DNA of 64,000 nt from an uncultured Paracoccaceae bacterium (GTDB lineage Bacteria > Pseudomonadota > Alphaproteobacteria > Rhodobacterales > Rhodobacteraceae). Made by a program: the position numbers and the translations under genes. The stretch lies in NCBI GenBank assembly GCA_947499725.1, contig CANMPK010000004.1:322701-386700 (forward strand), given 5' to 3'. This document shows, in pieces, positions 48,561-57,569 of this stretch; the stretch's first letter is position 1; every line of letters begins with the position of its first letter. Under the pieces are notes generated by a model. The model was given only the letters and a program-made list of their open reading frames with translations, searched no databases and was not told the DNA's origin.

Positions 48561-49574
48561 ATGGCCCAGAACTTTCCTTCCATCGACGCGTTCCGCGCGG
48601 CTTTGCTGCAAGCCCCTGATACGAATGCTCAGGCCGTCCAAGCCGCAGAGGCGCGCAATGGCCAGCTCACCAAACCGCCTGGTGCTTTGGGGCGCCTCGA
48701 GGACCTTGCCATCTGGTACGCAGGCTGGCGCGGTACGGACAAGCCGCAGATCACAGCGCCGCAGGTGATCATCTTTGCAGGCAACCATGGCGTTACTGCG
48801 CAGGGCGTCTCGGCCTTTCCTGCCGAAGTGACCGCGCAAATGGTGCTGAACTTTGAACATGGTGGGGCCGCGATCAACCAACTGGCCAAAGCCGCAGGCG
48901 CCACGCTGGATGTGCATGCGCTTGATCTGGACACACCAACTGCCGATTTCACCCAAGCTCCCGCGATGAGCGAAGCCGAGCTTCTTAAAGCCCTGCAAAC
49001 CGGTTGGGACGCTGTGAACGCAAACACCGATCTCTTGGTGGTCGGCGAAATGGGCATCGGCAACACCACTTCCGCTGCGGCCATTTTGAACGCTCTGTTT
49101 GGGGGCGAGGCGCAAGATTGGGTTGGCCGAGGTACTGGCGTTGATGCAGAGGGCCTTGCCATCAAGGCCCGCGTCGTCACCGAAGGCCTTGCGCTACACC
49201 CAAGCACCGATGGGCTAGAGGTGCTGCAAAACCTCGGCGGCCGCGAAATCGCCGCCATGGCAGGCGCCATCGCCCATGCGCGCACCAAAAGCATACCGGT
49301 CATTCTGGATGGCTTCATTTGCACAGCCGCCGCAGCCACCCTCGCAGCCATCACGCCAACCGCGCTGGATCATGCCATTGCCGGCCATGTCTCGGCAGAA
49401 GGCGCGCATGTGAATGCGCTCAAAAAACTTGGTAAAGAGCCGCTACTGGCTATGAACATGCGCCTGGGCGAGGGCTCCGGCGGCGCGCTGGCGATCAACA
49501 TCCTCAAAAGCGCCGTCGCTTGCCATTCCGGCATGGCCACCTTCGCCGAAGCAGGTGTCTCCGGCAGCGACTAA
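48561..49574 (+). CDS. cobT: Nicotinate-nucleotide-dimethylbenzimidazole phosphoribosyltransferase
   Basis: A 337-residue enzyme that makes alpha-ribazole phosphate, the lower-ligand precursor for cobalamin. Seen: [60 protein letters not shown] and [14 protein letters not shown] ending ([18 protein letters not shown]), where Glu of GEGSG is the catalytic base. ATG 48561 follows AGGAGCGCAGC. It is divergent from cobS. No cobalamin riboswitch fits in the short gap. Confidence 0.95.
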   Translation: MAQNFPSIDAFRAALLQAPDTNAQAVQAAEARNGQLTKPPGALGRLEDLAIWYAGWRGTDKPQITAPQVIIFAGNHGVTAQGVSAFPAEVTAQMVLNFEHGGAAINQLAKAAGATLDVHALDLDTPTADFTQAPAMSEAELLKALQTGWDAVNANTDLLVVGEMGIGNTTSAAAILNALFGGEAQDWVGRGTGVDAEGLAIKARVVTEGLALHPSTDGLEVLQNLGGREIAAMAGAIAHARTKSIPVILDGFICTAAAATLAAITPTALDHAIAGHVSAEGAHVNALKKLGKEPLLAMNMRLGEGSGGALAINILKSAVACHSGMATFAEAGVSGSD

Positions 49575-49611
49575 CACGCCGCGCTCTGGTAAAGCCAAAA
49601 TGCTTTAAACT

Positions 49612-49694
49612 TTTTCTTGGTCTAAATACCTTGGGGGTTTGGGGGCAAAGCCCCCAAGTTTCTCAATGGTTTGGGGCAGAGCCCCAATCATTCT
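49612..49694. repeat. Dispersed palindromic element, copy C (inverted)
   Basis: TCTTGGTCTAAATACCTTGG, then GGGGGCAAAGCCCCC and TTTGGGGCAGAGCCCC. Read on the minus strand it gives the same stems and the CCCAAGGTATTT...CCAAGAA core as copies A and B. It fills the gap between convergent cobT and the antiporter gene. Confidence 0.65.
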
Positions 49695-49706
49695 AAAAGG
49701 CGAATA

Positions 49707-51584
49707 TCACTCCGCCACATTCCCCTTCTCCAAAGCGGCCAGCAAGCTTGTTTCAAGCTCTGCTTCCAGCTCTTTCGCGCGTTCCACATAAGGCGCGTTT
49801 TCACTCGCGGGCACATCAGGGTCCCACAACTGCGCCAATTCCCGCACCGCCTCGCGGTCATGCTGAAAGAAGGTCTGCGCAGACACCGACGCCTCATAGT
49901 CGCTCAGCCCCATGTTCTCCAAAACATAGCGACCCGCGCGCAACGAGCTGTCAAACATCTCGCGCACAATGTCATTGGCACCCGCTTGATACAGGCGGAA
50001 CACCTGACCACGATCCCGCGCACGCGCGATAATATGCAGGTCCGGATGCACACGCCGCGCATGGGCCACCAGCTTCAGCGCTGATTCAGGATCATCCACC
50101 GCCACAACCAGCACCTTGGCCTCTTTCAAACCAGCGGCTTCCAGCAAATCAGGCCGTGTCGGGTCTCCAAAGAAGCCCTTCACCCCAAAGCGGCGCATGG
50201 CCTCAATCGCATTCAGGTCATGATCCAAAACAACCGTATGAAACCCGCTTGCGCGCACCAAACGGTTCACAATCTGACCAAACCGGCCAATGCCTGCGAT
50301 AATCACCGCCGCCTGATCGTCAATCTCATCTGGGTCCTGCGCATCACTGCTGTCTGCCATCCGGCGTGAAATCACCTCGTACAGAATGAACAACAGTGGC
50401 GTGATCAACATCGACAGGGCCACAATCAACAACAGCTGATCGCCCAGATCATCTGGCAGCACATGCTGCTGCTGCGCAAAGCTGATCAGAACAAAGCCAA
50501 ACTCACCGGCCTGCGCCAATCCCAAAGCAAACAGCCACTGATCGCGCCCCTTCAGCTTAAACAGCAAACCCAAACCAAACAGGATCACCGCTTTGATCAG
50601 GATGACCGCAAAGGTCAGCCCCAAAATCCGCGCGGGATCACCAAACAACGTGGGGAAATCAATCTGCGCCCCCACGGTGATAAAGAACAGCCCCAGCAGA
50701 AGCCCCTTAAAGGGTTCAATATCGCTCTCCAGCTCGTGGCGGAATTCACTGTTGGCCAGAACCACACCGGCCAAGAAAGTGCCCAAAGCGGGGGACAGGC
50801 CCACCAAAGACATCAAAAACGCGATGCCAATCACAATCAGCAAAGCCGTCGCTGTGTACATCTCCCGCAAGCGCGCGGTGTGAATAAACCGAAACAGCGG
50901 CGCAATCAGGTAAACGCCAGCCAATACCACCGCACCGACAGCGCCCAACGTCACCAAAGTCACACCCCAGCTTGGCAGACCTTCCACCAAGGAAAGGCTC
51001 TCATGATGGTCGTCATGCCCTTCTGTGCCAATCTGGATCGACCCATCCGCCGCCAGCTCCGGCACAAAGGGCAACGCCAACAAAGGCAGCAAGGCCAACA
51101 TCGGGATCACCGCAATATCCTGCGTCAACAGCACAGAAAACGTGGATCGTCCCCCAGCGGTTTGCATCAGCCCCTTTTCCGACAGGGTCTGCAACACAAT
51201 CGCCGTGGAACTTAACGCAAAGATCAAACCCACAGCCAAAGCCACGCTCCAGCCATAGCCCAGCCACATCATCCCCGCCATCACAGCGGCGGTGGTCAGC
51301 ACCAATTGCATCCCGCCGAGCCCAATCAAGCGATGCCGCATATCCCACAGGGCACGCGGGTCCATCTCAAGACCAATCAAGAACAGCATCATCACCACGC
51401 CAAATTCTGCGAAATGCTGCAAATCTGCCGTTTCAGACCCGCCGACAAGCCCCAAAATCGGGCCAATCACGACGCCAGCCATCAAATACCCAAGCACCGA
51501 TCCCAGCCCCAATCGCGAGGCAATCGGCACCGCCACAACAGCGGCGAGCAGGTAAATAGAGGCTTGGTAGAAAAATCCGTCCAT
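49707..51584 (-). CDS. CPA2-family cation:proton antiporter with NAD-binding regulatory domain
   Basis: A 625-residue protein of the KefB/KefC type. Twelve or so membrane helices (1-380) include the ion-binding helices (VLGYLMAGVVIGPILGL, LFLIGLEMDPRALWDMRH). Then comes a TrkA-N (RCK) domain, VIIAGIGRFGQIVNRLVRAS, with FGDPTRPDLLEAAG, and an acidic C-terminal tail. It exchanges K+ or Na+ for H+, gated by nucleotide or thiol state. ATG 51584 has AAGGGA upstream. No KefF/KefG-type partner gene is adjacent. Confidence 0.9.
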   Translation of the reverse strand: MDGFFYQASIYLLAAVVAVPIASRLGLGSVLGYLMAGVVIGPILGLVGGSETADLQHFAEFGVVMMLFLIGLEMDPRALWDMRHRLIGLGGMQLVLTTAAVMAGMMWLGYGWSVALAVGLIFALSSTAIVLQTLSEKGLMQTAGGRSTFSVLLTQDIAVIPMLALLPLLALPFVPELAADGSIQIGTEGHDDHHESLSLVEGLPSWGVTLVTLGAVGAVVLAGVYLIAPLFRFIHTARLREMYTATALLIVIGIAFLMSLVGLSPALGTFLAGVVLANSEFRHELESDIEPFKGLLLGLFFITVGAQIDFPTLFGDPARILGLTFAVILIKAVILFGLGLLFKLKGRDQWLFALGLAQAGEFGFVLISFAQQQHVLPDDLGDQLLLIVALSMLITPLLFILYEVISRRMADSSDAQDPDEIDDQAAVIIAGIGRFGQIVNRLVRASGFHTVVLDHDLNAIEAMRRFGVKGFFGDPTRPDLLEAAGLKEAKVLVVAVDDPESALKLVAHARRVHPDLHIIARARDRGQVFRLYQAGANDIVREMFDSSLRAGRYVLENMGLSDYEASVSAQTFFQHDREAVRELAQLWDPDVPASENAPYVERAKELEAELETSLLAALEKGNVAE

Positions 51585-51743
51585 GACAGGTCCCTTGGCT
51601 TTAGGCTTTGATTGTTGGCGCTCCAAAACAAGGCGCAATCTCAGGATGGGGGTTTACCGTCCGTCAATCAAGGTCTGCGCCGCAATAACAGCAGCGCAGA
51701 GCCTGTGCATTTGCTCACAAGGCAAACATTGCCGCCAACCGAC

Positions 51744-52841
51744 CTACGAAAGCCCCAAATGGGCCTTAAGCACCTCAGCCAAAGACTCCCGTTTCAGGTA
51801 GACGGCCCAATCCAAGGCCGTGGCCTTATGGTGAATGTCGCCAATCATGGCATCCGCCCCACCATCCAGCAAAACCCGCACCGTGTCCCGCCGATCATTG
51901 GCCACCGCAGAATGAAGCGCGGTGCAATGGCTGTGCCCGCCGGGTGGGTTATACCGGTTCGGATCCGCGCCATGCGACAGCAAGACCTGAACCACCTTAG
52001 CACGCCCCGCACTGGCCGCCAAAGCCAGCGCCAGTTGCAGCTCATCCTGCGCCGCATGCGCCACAAGCCGATCAACCGCGCCGCGCTCATCCAACGCCGC
52101 CGCCGTCGCCAAACCCATCGGCGCACCGCAGTCGATCAACACGCGGGCCGCGTCAAATTCCTCATGGGCCAAGGCGCTATGCATGGCCTCGTCTACCTGC
52201 GCGCCATGGGCGCAGAGCAGCCGCAACAACGGGTCTTGCACGCCGCTTTCACGGCACAGCCGCCCAGAAGCCGCCAGCATCAGCGTTTCATCCAAAGCCG
52301 TTTGATCCTGCGCTGCGCCCGCCTTAAGCAAGACCTCCGCCACCTCAATGGCATTGGGCGCAAGCCGGCCCAACCGGTTCGGGTTCTCGGGCAGAAACTC
52401 CAGCAACGAAGGGGTTTGAAAGTAATTGCCCCCTTCAAACTGCGCCCGCTCTCGGATCACATCGGGATAGCGCTGCAAATGCGCCGTCAAACGGGCCAAG
52501 TCCCCCGCATCCATAAAATCCAGCGCCTGCTTAAACGGACCATCCGGCAAGCGCTCATTGTGGTTTAGCTCAAGCTCAACCTGTTCGCGCTGCGCCACCA
52601 CTGCCTTCAGGCGCGGCCAACTCGCATAACCATATTCGCGTGCAATCGAAAGCTGCGCATCGCTCAGCGCAAAAGACCGCGCCTGCATCTCTGCATCGGC
52701 AATGCCATCAAATTTCGGATGAAACTCGCGCACCCGCTGATAGGCCGACATCGCCTCATCGCGAAAATCGCGCAGCAGGTCTTTGGCCTGACGTTTCAAA
52801 TGATCCAAATGGGCGGAATCGGGGAGCCGTTTTGTCGGCAT
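51744..52841 (-). CDS. Ankyrin-repeat protein
   Basis: A 365-residue soluble protein. The N-terminal part (LDHLKRQAKDLLRDFRDEAM) is helical, and residues 130-360 hold about six ankyrin-like units, including GRAKVVQVLLSHGADPNRYN and NDRRDTVRVLLDGGADAMIG. Ankyrin stacks bind other proteins; partner unknown. AAGGAAAG precedes the ATG. It faces away from the transporter that follows on the other strand. Similar proteins occur singly in many bacteria. Confidence 0.85.
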   Translation of the reverse strand: MPTKRLPDSAHLDHLKRQAKDLLRDFRDEAMSAYQRVREFHPKFDGIADAEMQARSFALSDAQLSIAREYGYASWPRLKAVVAQREQVELELNHNERLPDGPFKQALDFMDAGDLARLTAHLQRYPDVIRERAQFEGGNYFQTPSLLEFLPENPNRLGRLAPNAIEVAEVLLKAGAAQDQTALDETLMLAASGRLCRESGVQDPLLRLLCAHGAQVDEAMHSALAHEEFDAARVLIDCGAPMGLATAAALDERGAVDRLVAHAAQDELQLALALAASAGRAKVVQVLLSHGADPNRYNPPGGHSHCTALHSAVANDRRDTVRVLLDGGADAMIGDIHHKATALDWAVYLKRESLAEVLKAHLGLS

Positions 52842-53101
52842 GGAACTTTCCTTTTCTTCGGCGACACACCTGCATCCTGCGCCAAAAGGTCAGTTCAACT
52901 GACTGCGTCAATCAAAGGGGAGTGGACTCTGTCCTGCCCGCAGGTCGGATGCGCCTCCATGCGCTTTGATAGCCTAGCAAGCGCATGTCCCAATGGCAAT
53001 CGCGTTGCGCCACGTCCCATTCTAAATTTGACCAAAAGATCGAATCCTTTCACCCGCTGACACAACAGGCTAAGACGAAAGAAAACAATCGGGCGATCAT
53101 C

Positions 53102-54271
53102 ATGCTGCACGCGGCCTCTTTGCGATGGGTTCTACTCGTCCTGCTTCTTTGGATGGCAGGGCTGGGGGCGGCTGCGCAATTTGCCAAATTCGTGGTGCCA
53201 TTCTCGCAACTGGGCGACGCCTACCCACAAGCCGGCAACGCCATTGGCTGGCTCGTCACCGTGATCAGCGGCATCGGCGCGCTGATGGGCATGACCTCCG
53301 GCGTGTTGGTCACGCGTTTCGGCATGGGCCGCACGATGATTGTTGGCCTTGCATTGGGCGGGCTGGTCTCGCTGTTGCAATCCGCCTTGCCAAACCTGCC
53401 GCTCATGCTGCTGCTCAGGTTTATCGAGGGCATCTCCCACATCATGATCGTTGTCGCCGCCCCAACCTTGGTTGCGCAATTCTGCAATGATCGCTATCGC
53501 GGCGCAGGCATGGCGCTCTGGAGCAGCTTTTTCGGGGTCACATTCGCCGCAATGGCGTGGTTCGGCCTGCCTTTGATCGAAAGCCACGGATTTGCAGTGC
53601 TGTTGCAAAGCCATGCGGCCTTTATGTTTGCCATGGCGCTGATCCTTGCGCCGCTCCTGAAAGGACACGCCCCGCCTGTCGCAGCAAAGGCGCCTCTGCG
53701 CCTTGCGACGATCCTTGGCGATCACCTGCGCACCTATCGCTCTCCCTATCTGGCCGCCGCCGCTTGGGGTTGGCTCTTTTATACAATGACCTTCATGTCG
53801 CTCTTTGCGGTGCTGCCACCGCTCTTGCCCGACGAAAACCGCGCGCTCATCGTCACCATCATGCCGCTGCTCAGCATCGCTGTATCTCTGTTTGGCGTGC
53901 CTTTGATGCTGATCTGGTGCTCAGCGGTGACAGTCACCGTCATCGGCTTCGCCCTCGGCGCGCTCACCCTTGCGATGTTCTTTACGGGTGCATCGCTTGC
54001 CACAGTCGCCATCGCCTCCTTCGCGGTTCTGGGCCTTGTGCAAGGGGCGAGCTTTGCGATTGTCCCCCAACTCAATGAAAGCGCCGCCGACCAAGCCTTG
54101 GCCAACGGCGCCATGGCCCAACTGGGCAACACGGGCAATCTGTTCGGCACGCCGATCCTGCTGGCCATCATGACCAGCCTCGGCCAACAGGCGGTATTGT
54201 TCGCGGTGATCTGCCTCTACCTGTCAGCCATTGCGCTGCACCTGATCCTCGCCAAACAGCGCAGGGGTTAA
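53102..54271 (+). CDS. Major facilitator superfamily (MFS) transporter
   Basis: A 389-residue transporter with 12 predicted helices. Family-typical are VTRFGMGRTMIVGLALGGLV (loop 2-3 motif region), MLLLRFIEGISHIMIVVAAP and NDRYRGAGMALWSSFFGVTF. Substrate unknown, possibly cyanate- or drug-type by shape only. ATG 53102 is chosen because the frame upstream (to 52985) is not coding-like. It ends overlapping the SDR gene by 4 bases in convergent direction. Confidence 0.85.
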   Translation: MLHAASLRWVLLVLLLWMAGLGAAAQFAKFVVPFSQLGDAYPQAGNAIGWLVTVISGIGALMGMTSGVLVTRFGMGRTMIVGLALGGLVSLLQSALPNLPLMLLLRFIEGISHIMIVVAAPTLVAQFCNDRYRGAGMALWSSFFGVTFAAMAWFGLPLIESHGFAVLLQSHAAFMFAMALILAPLLKGHAPPVAAKAPLRLATILGDHLRTYRSPYLAAAAWGWLFYTMTFMSLFAVLPPLLPDENRALIVTIMPLLSIAVSLFGVPLMLIWCSAVTVTVIGFALGALTLAMFFTGASLATVAIASFAVLGLVQGASFAIVPQLNESAADQALANGAMAQLGNTGNLFGTPILLAIMTSLGQQAVLFAVICLYLSAIALHLILAKQRRG

Positions 54272-55026
54272 ACCAACCCCACCTCGGCCCGCCCCTCAGG
54301 GGTCTTGATCGAGAAATCCGTCCCCAAATGCGCATCCCCGCCAACGCCCGCCAAATGCGCAATCGCCCGCGCTACCCAATCGGTAGAGATATGATCGCTC
54401 ACCGAGAGCTTACTCACCGGATTGATCCCGCTGTCCTTGATCTGCACCTGCATCTCGGTCGCCACCGTGCCGGGGCTCAGGCCCATCACGCGAATACCCT
54501 GATCTCGGTATTCTTTGTCAGCCACCCGCGTTAGGGCCAAAACACCTGCTTTCGTGGCGCAATAGTGGCTCCACCCCTCCAAAGCGCTGGTCGCCGCGCC
54601 CGAAGAAATGTTGATCACAGTGCCGCCCCCAAGTCGCAGCATCTCTGGGATGGCAAAGCGCAAGCCGTGATACACGCCCTTCAGGTTGATATCCGCCACC
54701 GCGCCCCAAGTCGCAGGGTCTGTGTCAGCCAAACGCGCAATCGGATCAATGATCCCTGCATTGTTGACCCACAGATCCAAACGCCCCGTTTCGCGCACGG
54801 CGCGTTGCGCCAAAGCCGCCACATCCGCGGCGCGGCTGACATCACAGGCAACAGCAAAGGCTTTAAACCCTTCGGCCTGTATCTCAGCCGCGATCTCTTT
54901 GATCCGCGCTTCAGATCGCGCCGCCAAAACAACCGTTGCGCCTTTCTCAGCCAAATACCGCGCCGTAGCTTCGCCAATCCCACGGCTCGCGCCGGTGATC
55001 ACTGCGGTTGTATGTGTGAAATCCAT
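54268..55026 (-). CDS. Short-chain dehydrogenase/reductase (SDR)
   Basis: A 252-residue classical SDR: ITGASRGIGEATARYLAEKG, WVNNAGIIDPIARL, NISSGAATS with catalytic Ser, and YCATKAGV with Tyr/Lys. AARSEAR after the second strand favours NADP. GGAAGAGGACAG precedes ATG 55026. It is the last gene of a leftward SDR-GST-SDR run, 20 bases after the GST gene, so the three are one operon with likely shared detoxification or redox role. Confidence 0.9.
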   Translation of the reverse strand: MDFTHTTAVITGASRGIGEATARYLAEKGATVVLAARSEARIKEIAAEIQAEGFKAFAVACDVSRAADVAALAQRAVRETGRLDLWVNNAGIIDPIARLADTDPATWGAVADINLKGVYHGLRFAIPEMLRLGGGTVINISSGAATSALEGWSHYCATKAGVLALTRVADKEYRDQGIRVMGLSPGTVATEMQVQIKDSGINPVSKLSVSDHISTDWVARAIAHLAGVGGDAHLGTDFSIKTPEGRAEVGLV

Positions 55027-55046
55027 TCTTCTGTCCTCTTCCAATT

Positions 55047-55745
55047 CTAAGTGTGTGCAGCTTCATCGGCCGCCCAATGCGGCGGATAGGTGCCAGCGAT
55101 CCCGTCAAGCTGCGCCATGCGATCCTGCCAACGCGCCAAACGCGGCCATGCCAAACGCCAGTCTTCCAACAAAGCAACGGGCGGGCAGGGGGTGATCGCC
55201 AAAGCGCGCTCCAGCCAACCCAACAAAGGGTAAAGCCAAACATCTGCCGCACTGACGCTGTCAGATGTCAGAAAGCCATCAGCCCCCAAAACCTCGTCCA
55301 AACCCGAAAGCTGCGTGGCCAATGCCTCCAACGCATCCTCATGCTCTGGTGTCTGCGTCGAAAACACCCCCCGCATCAGGCCCCGCGCAACACGCCCCGC
55401 AGGACCAGCCAGTTGCGTTTCAAACAGCATGACCCGCTGCCAGATCGCGGCCGCCTGCGTGGGCGTGTCGCCAAACAGCATCCGTTCAGGAAAGGCGCGA
55501 TCCAGATAAGCCAAAATGGCTAAGCTTTCGCGGATCACTAAGCGGCCATGCTGCAAAGTCGGCACCTGACCAAGCGGGTTCAGGGCCAGATACAGGGGCG
55601 TTCGATTATCGCCCGCCCCAACATCCAAGCGCTTTCCTTCAAAGGTGATACCCTTCAAGGTCAGCGCCAGCATCACCCGCCAGGCAGGCGGGCTGCCAGA
55701 GATCCAATACAAGACCACCGGATCTGTTTCTGAAACCTCAGCCAT
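55047..55745 (-). CDS. Glutathione S-transferase family protein
   Basis: A 232-residue GST. The thioredoxin-like N-domain is VVLYWISGSPPAWRVMLALT, then LGQVPTLQHGRLVIRESLAI (glutathione-site Pro and ES). The helical C-domain follows. Ser in SGSPPAW is the possible catalytic residue. It lies between two SDR genes (2 and 20 bases away), an operon suggesting conjugation and redox conversion of a small electrophile. Substrate unknown. Confidence 0.88.
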   Translation of the reverse strand: MAEVSETDPVVLYWISGSPPAWRVMLALTLKGITFEGKRLDVGAGDNRTPLYLALNPLGQVPTLQHGRLVIRESLAILAYLDRAFPERMLFGDTPTQAAAIWQRVMLFETQLAGPAGRVARGLMRGVFSTQTPEHEDALEALATQLSGLDEVLGADGFLTSDSVSAADVWLYPLLGWLERALAITPCPPVALLEDWRLAWPRLARWQDRMAQLDGIAGTYPPHWAADEAAHT

Positions 55746-55747
55746 GG

Positions 55748-56473
55748 CTACATCATCGCGGCGAACATCTCTTCCACCGCCTTCTGATCTGCACGCCAGG
55801 CCTGATACACATCCGCCGCAGAGGCTGGGTAGATATCGTCCTCACCCGCCTGCACACCGCTCAGAACATCACGCACCACATCCGCAGGGGAATCCTTTGG
55901 CGCATCCACACCGGCCAGCATGTCCGTATCGATCCCCGCCGGAAAGGCGTTATGCACCGCAATCCCTTTCGGGCGCAGATAGGCACGCAAAGACATAGTC
56001 ATCGACCATGCCGCCGCCTTCGACGCGTTATACCCCGAGAACCCCGGCGCACTCACGAAAGACAACAGGCTCAGCATATTCACCACAGCGCCGCCACCAT
56101 TGCTTTCAAGCACCGGCGTAAAGGCGCGGGTCACATTGCGCAGCCCGTCGTTGTTCACAGCCATGTCTTGCTGCAAACCTGCCGCATCAATCTCCAAAGC
56201 CCCGCCAAAACTCAGCGAGCCTGCGTTGTTGATCAAAAGCGTGGTGTCTGACGCCAAAGCCGCCGCATCCGCGATCTGCGCCGCATCGGTCACATCAAGC
56301 TGCACCGCCTGCACGCGGCTTGGGTCCAGCGCCAGTGTCTCGGCCAAACTGTCTGAATTGCGCGCGGCGGCATACACTTTGCCCACACCCTGCGCCAAAA
56401 GCCCCGCCACATAGGCCTGCCCCATGCCACGATTGGCACCCGTCACAAAAGCTGTTGCGTATTGAATATCCAT
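55748..56473 (-). CDS. Short-chain dehydrogenase/reductase (SDR)
   Basis: A 241-residue classical SDR: FVTGANRGMGQAYVAGLLAQ, LLINNAGSLSFG, NMLSLLSFVS with Ser, and YNASKAA with Tyr/Lys. ATG 56473 (MDIQYATAFVTG) has GGAGAGACC upstream. First gene of the SDR-GST-SDR operon, facing the LysR regulator across a 97-base gap that carries a nested inverted repeat, so this LysR is the expected regulator. Confidence 0.88.
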   Translation of the reverse strand: MDIQYATAFVTGANRGMGQAYVAGLLAQGVGKVYAAARNSDSLAETLALDPSRVQAVQLDVTDAAQIADAAALASDTTLLINNAGSLSFGGALEIDAAGLQQDMAVNNDGLRNVTRAFTPVLESNGGGAVVNMLSLLSFVSAPGFSGYNASKAAAWSMTMSLRAYLRPKGIAVHNAFPAGIDTDMLAGVDAPKDSPADVVRDVLSGVQAGEDDIYPASAADVYQAWRADQKAVEEMFAAMM

Positions 56474-56507
56474 TGGTCTCTCCATTGCTTTGAACTGACC
56501 CAAACCT

Positions 56508-56572
56508 ATTCATGCGCACGATGCGGAAAAATGACTTGCCTTGAATTGCAGTCGTGCGCATTCTGCATGAAT
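56508..56572. promoter_or_regulatory. Nested inverted repeat between SDR operon and LysR gene
   Basis: ATTCATGC (56508-56515) is inverted as GCATGAAT (56565-56572), and inside it TGCGCACGA (56513-56521) is inverted as TCGTGCGCA (56552-56560). The pair brackets the divergent promoters and touches the LysR start. Confidence 0.55.
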
Positions 56573-57476
56573 GGAAATTGACGCCCTGAAAACCGTGGCC
56601 CTCGTGGCGCAACAAGGCAGCTTCGCCGCCGCCGCCCGTATCTTGGATATGGACCCTTCGTCTGTGTCGCGCAGCGTCGCCACCACCGAAGACGCCCTCG
56701 GCTTTCGCCTTTTCCAACGCAGCACCCGCAAATTGTCGATGACAGAAGAAGGCCAAGCCTACCTCAGCCGCATCACGCCTTTGCTCGATGAATTTGACCA
56801 CGCCAAAGAAGCCGCGCGCCAATCGCAATCCGCGCCCTCTGGTACGCTCAAGCTCACAGCCTCTGTGGCCTTTACCGATACCTGCATCGTGCCGCTGCTG
56901 GCCCAGTTCCAACAGATGCATCCAGATATCACGGTCGAGCTGCTGCCCACTGATGCCAATCTTGATCTGGCCGCAGATGCCATTGATCTCGCCATCCGTC
57001 TGGCCCCAGCCCCCAAAGGCGATTTGATCAGCACGAAACTGATCAACACCCGCTATCTGGTCTGCGCCAGCCCCGACTATCTGAAAACCCATCCCCCAAT
57101 CACGCGACCCAGCGATCTGAGCGATCACAATTGCCTGCGCTTCGCGATGCCCGAGTTTCGCCGCCGCTGGAAAGCCCGCGACCAACAGGGGACCGTTCAA
57201 GAGGTGCCAATCTTTGGCAATCTGATCATCGGCAGCCCCCTCTCATTGCGACAAGCCGCCGTGCAAGGTCTCGGTCCAGTGCTTCTGGCAGATTGGCTCG
57301 TGGCCCAAGACATCGCCGCCGGACATTTGGTGCCGGTCTGCACCGATCACGATTGGACAGTGACAGAATTTGATACGGCGGCTTGGCTGCTCTACCCAAG
57401 CCGCAGCTACCTGCCGCAAAAGGTGCGTGTGATGATCGATTTCTTGAAGGCGCAGCTCCCCATCTCAGTGGGATAA
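56571..57476 (+). CDS. LysR-family transcriptional regulator
   Basis: A 301-residue regulator. The helix-turn-helix spans TVALVAQQGSFAAAARILDM and DPSSVSRSVATTEDALGFRL; the effector domain follows (FQQMHPDITVELLPTDANLD). It is of the CrgA/DsdC-like type. Divergent from the SDR-GST-SDR operon, its likely target, and separated from it by inverted repeats. The inducer is unknown. Confidence 0.92.
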   Translation: MEIDALKTVALVAQQGSFAAAARILDMDPSSVSRSVATTEDALGFRLFQRSTRKLSMTEEGQAYLSRITPLLDEFDHAKEAARQSQSAPSGTLKLTASVAFTDTCIVPLLAQFQQMHPDITVELLPTDANLDLAADAIDLAIRLAPAPKGDLISTKLINTRYLVCASPDYLKTHPPITRPSDLSDHNCLRFAMPEFRRRWKARDQQGTVQEVPIFGNLIIGSPLSLRQAAVQGLGPVLLADWLVAQDIAAGHLVPVCTDHDWTVTEFDTAAWLLYPSRSYLPQKVRVMIDFLKAQLPISVG

Positions 57477-57569
57477 AACGACGCCGGCGTGAAATGTACA
57501 TTTCAGACGCTGAAAAGCGCGAATGGCCACATTTCTAAACTGTTAAGCTAGGGTGCGCCGCTGGGCGCG

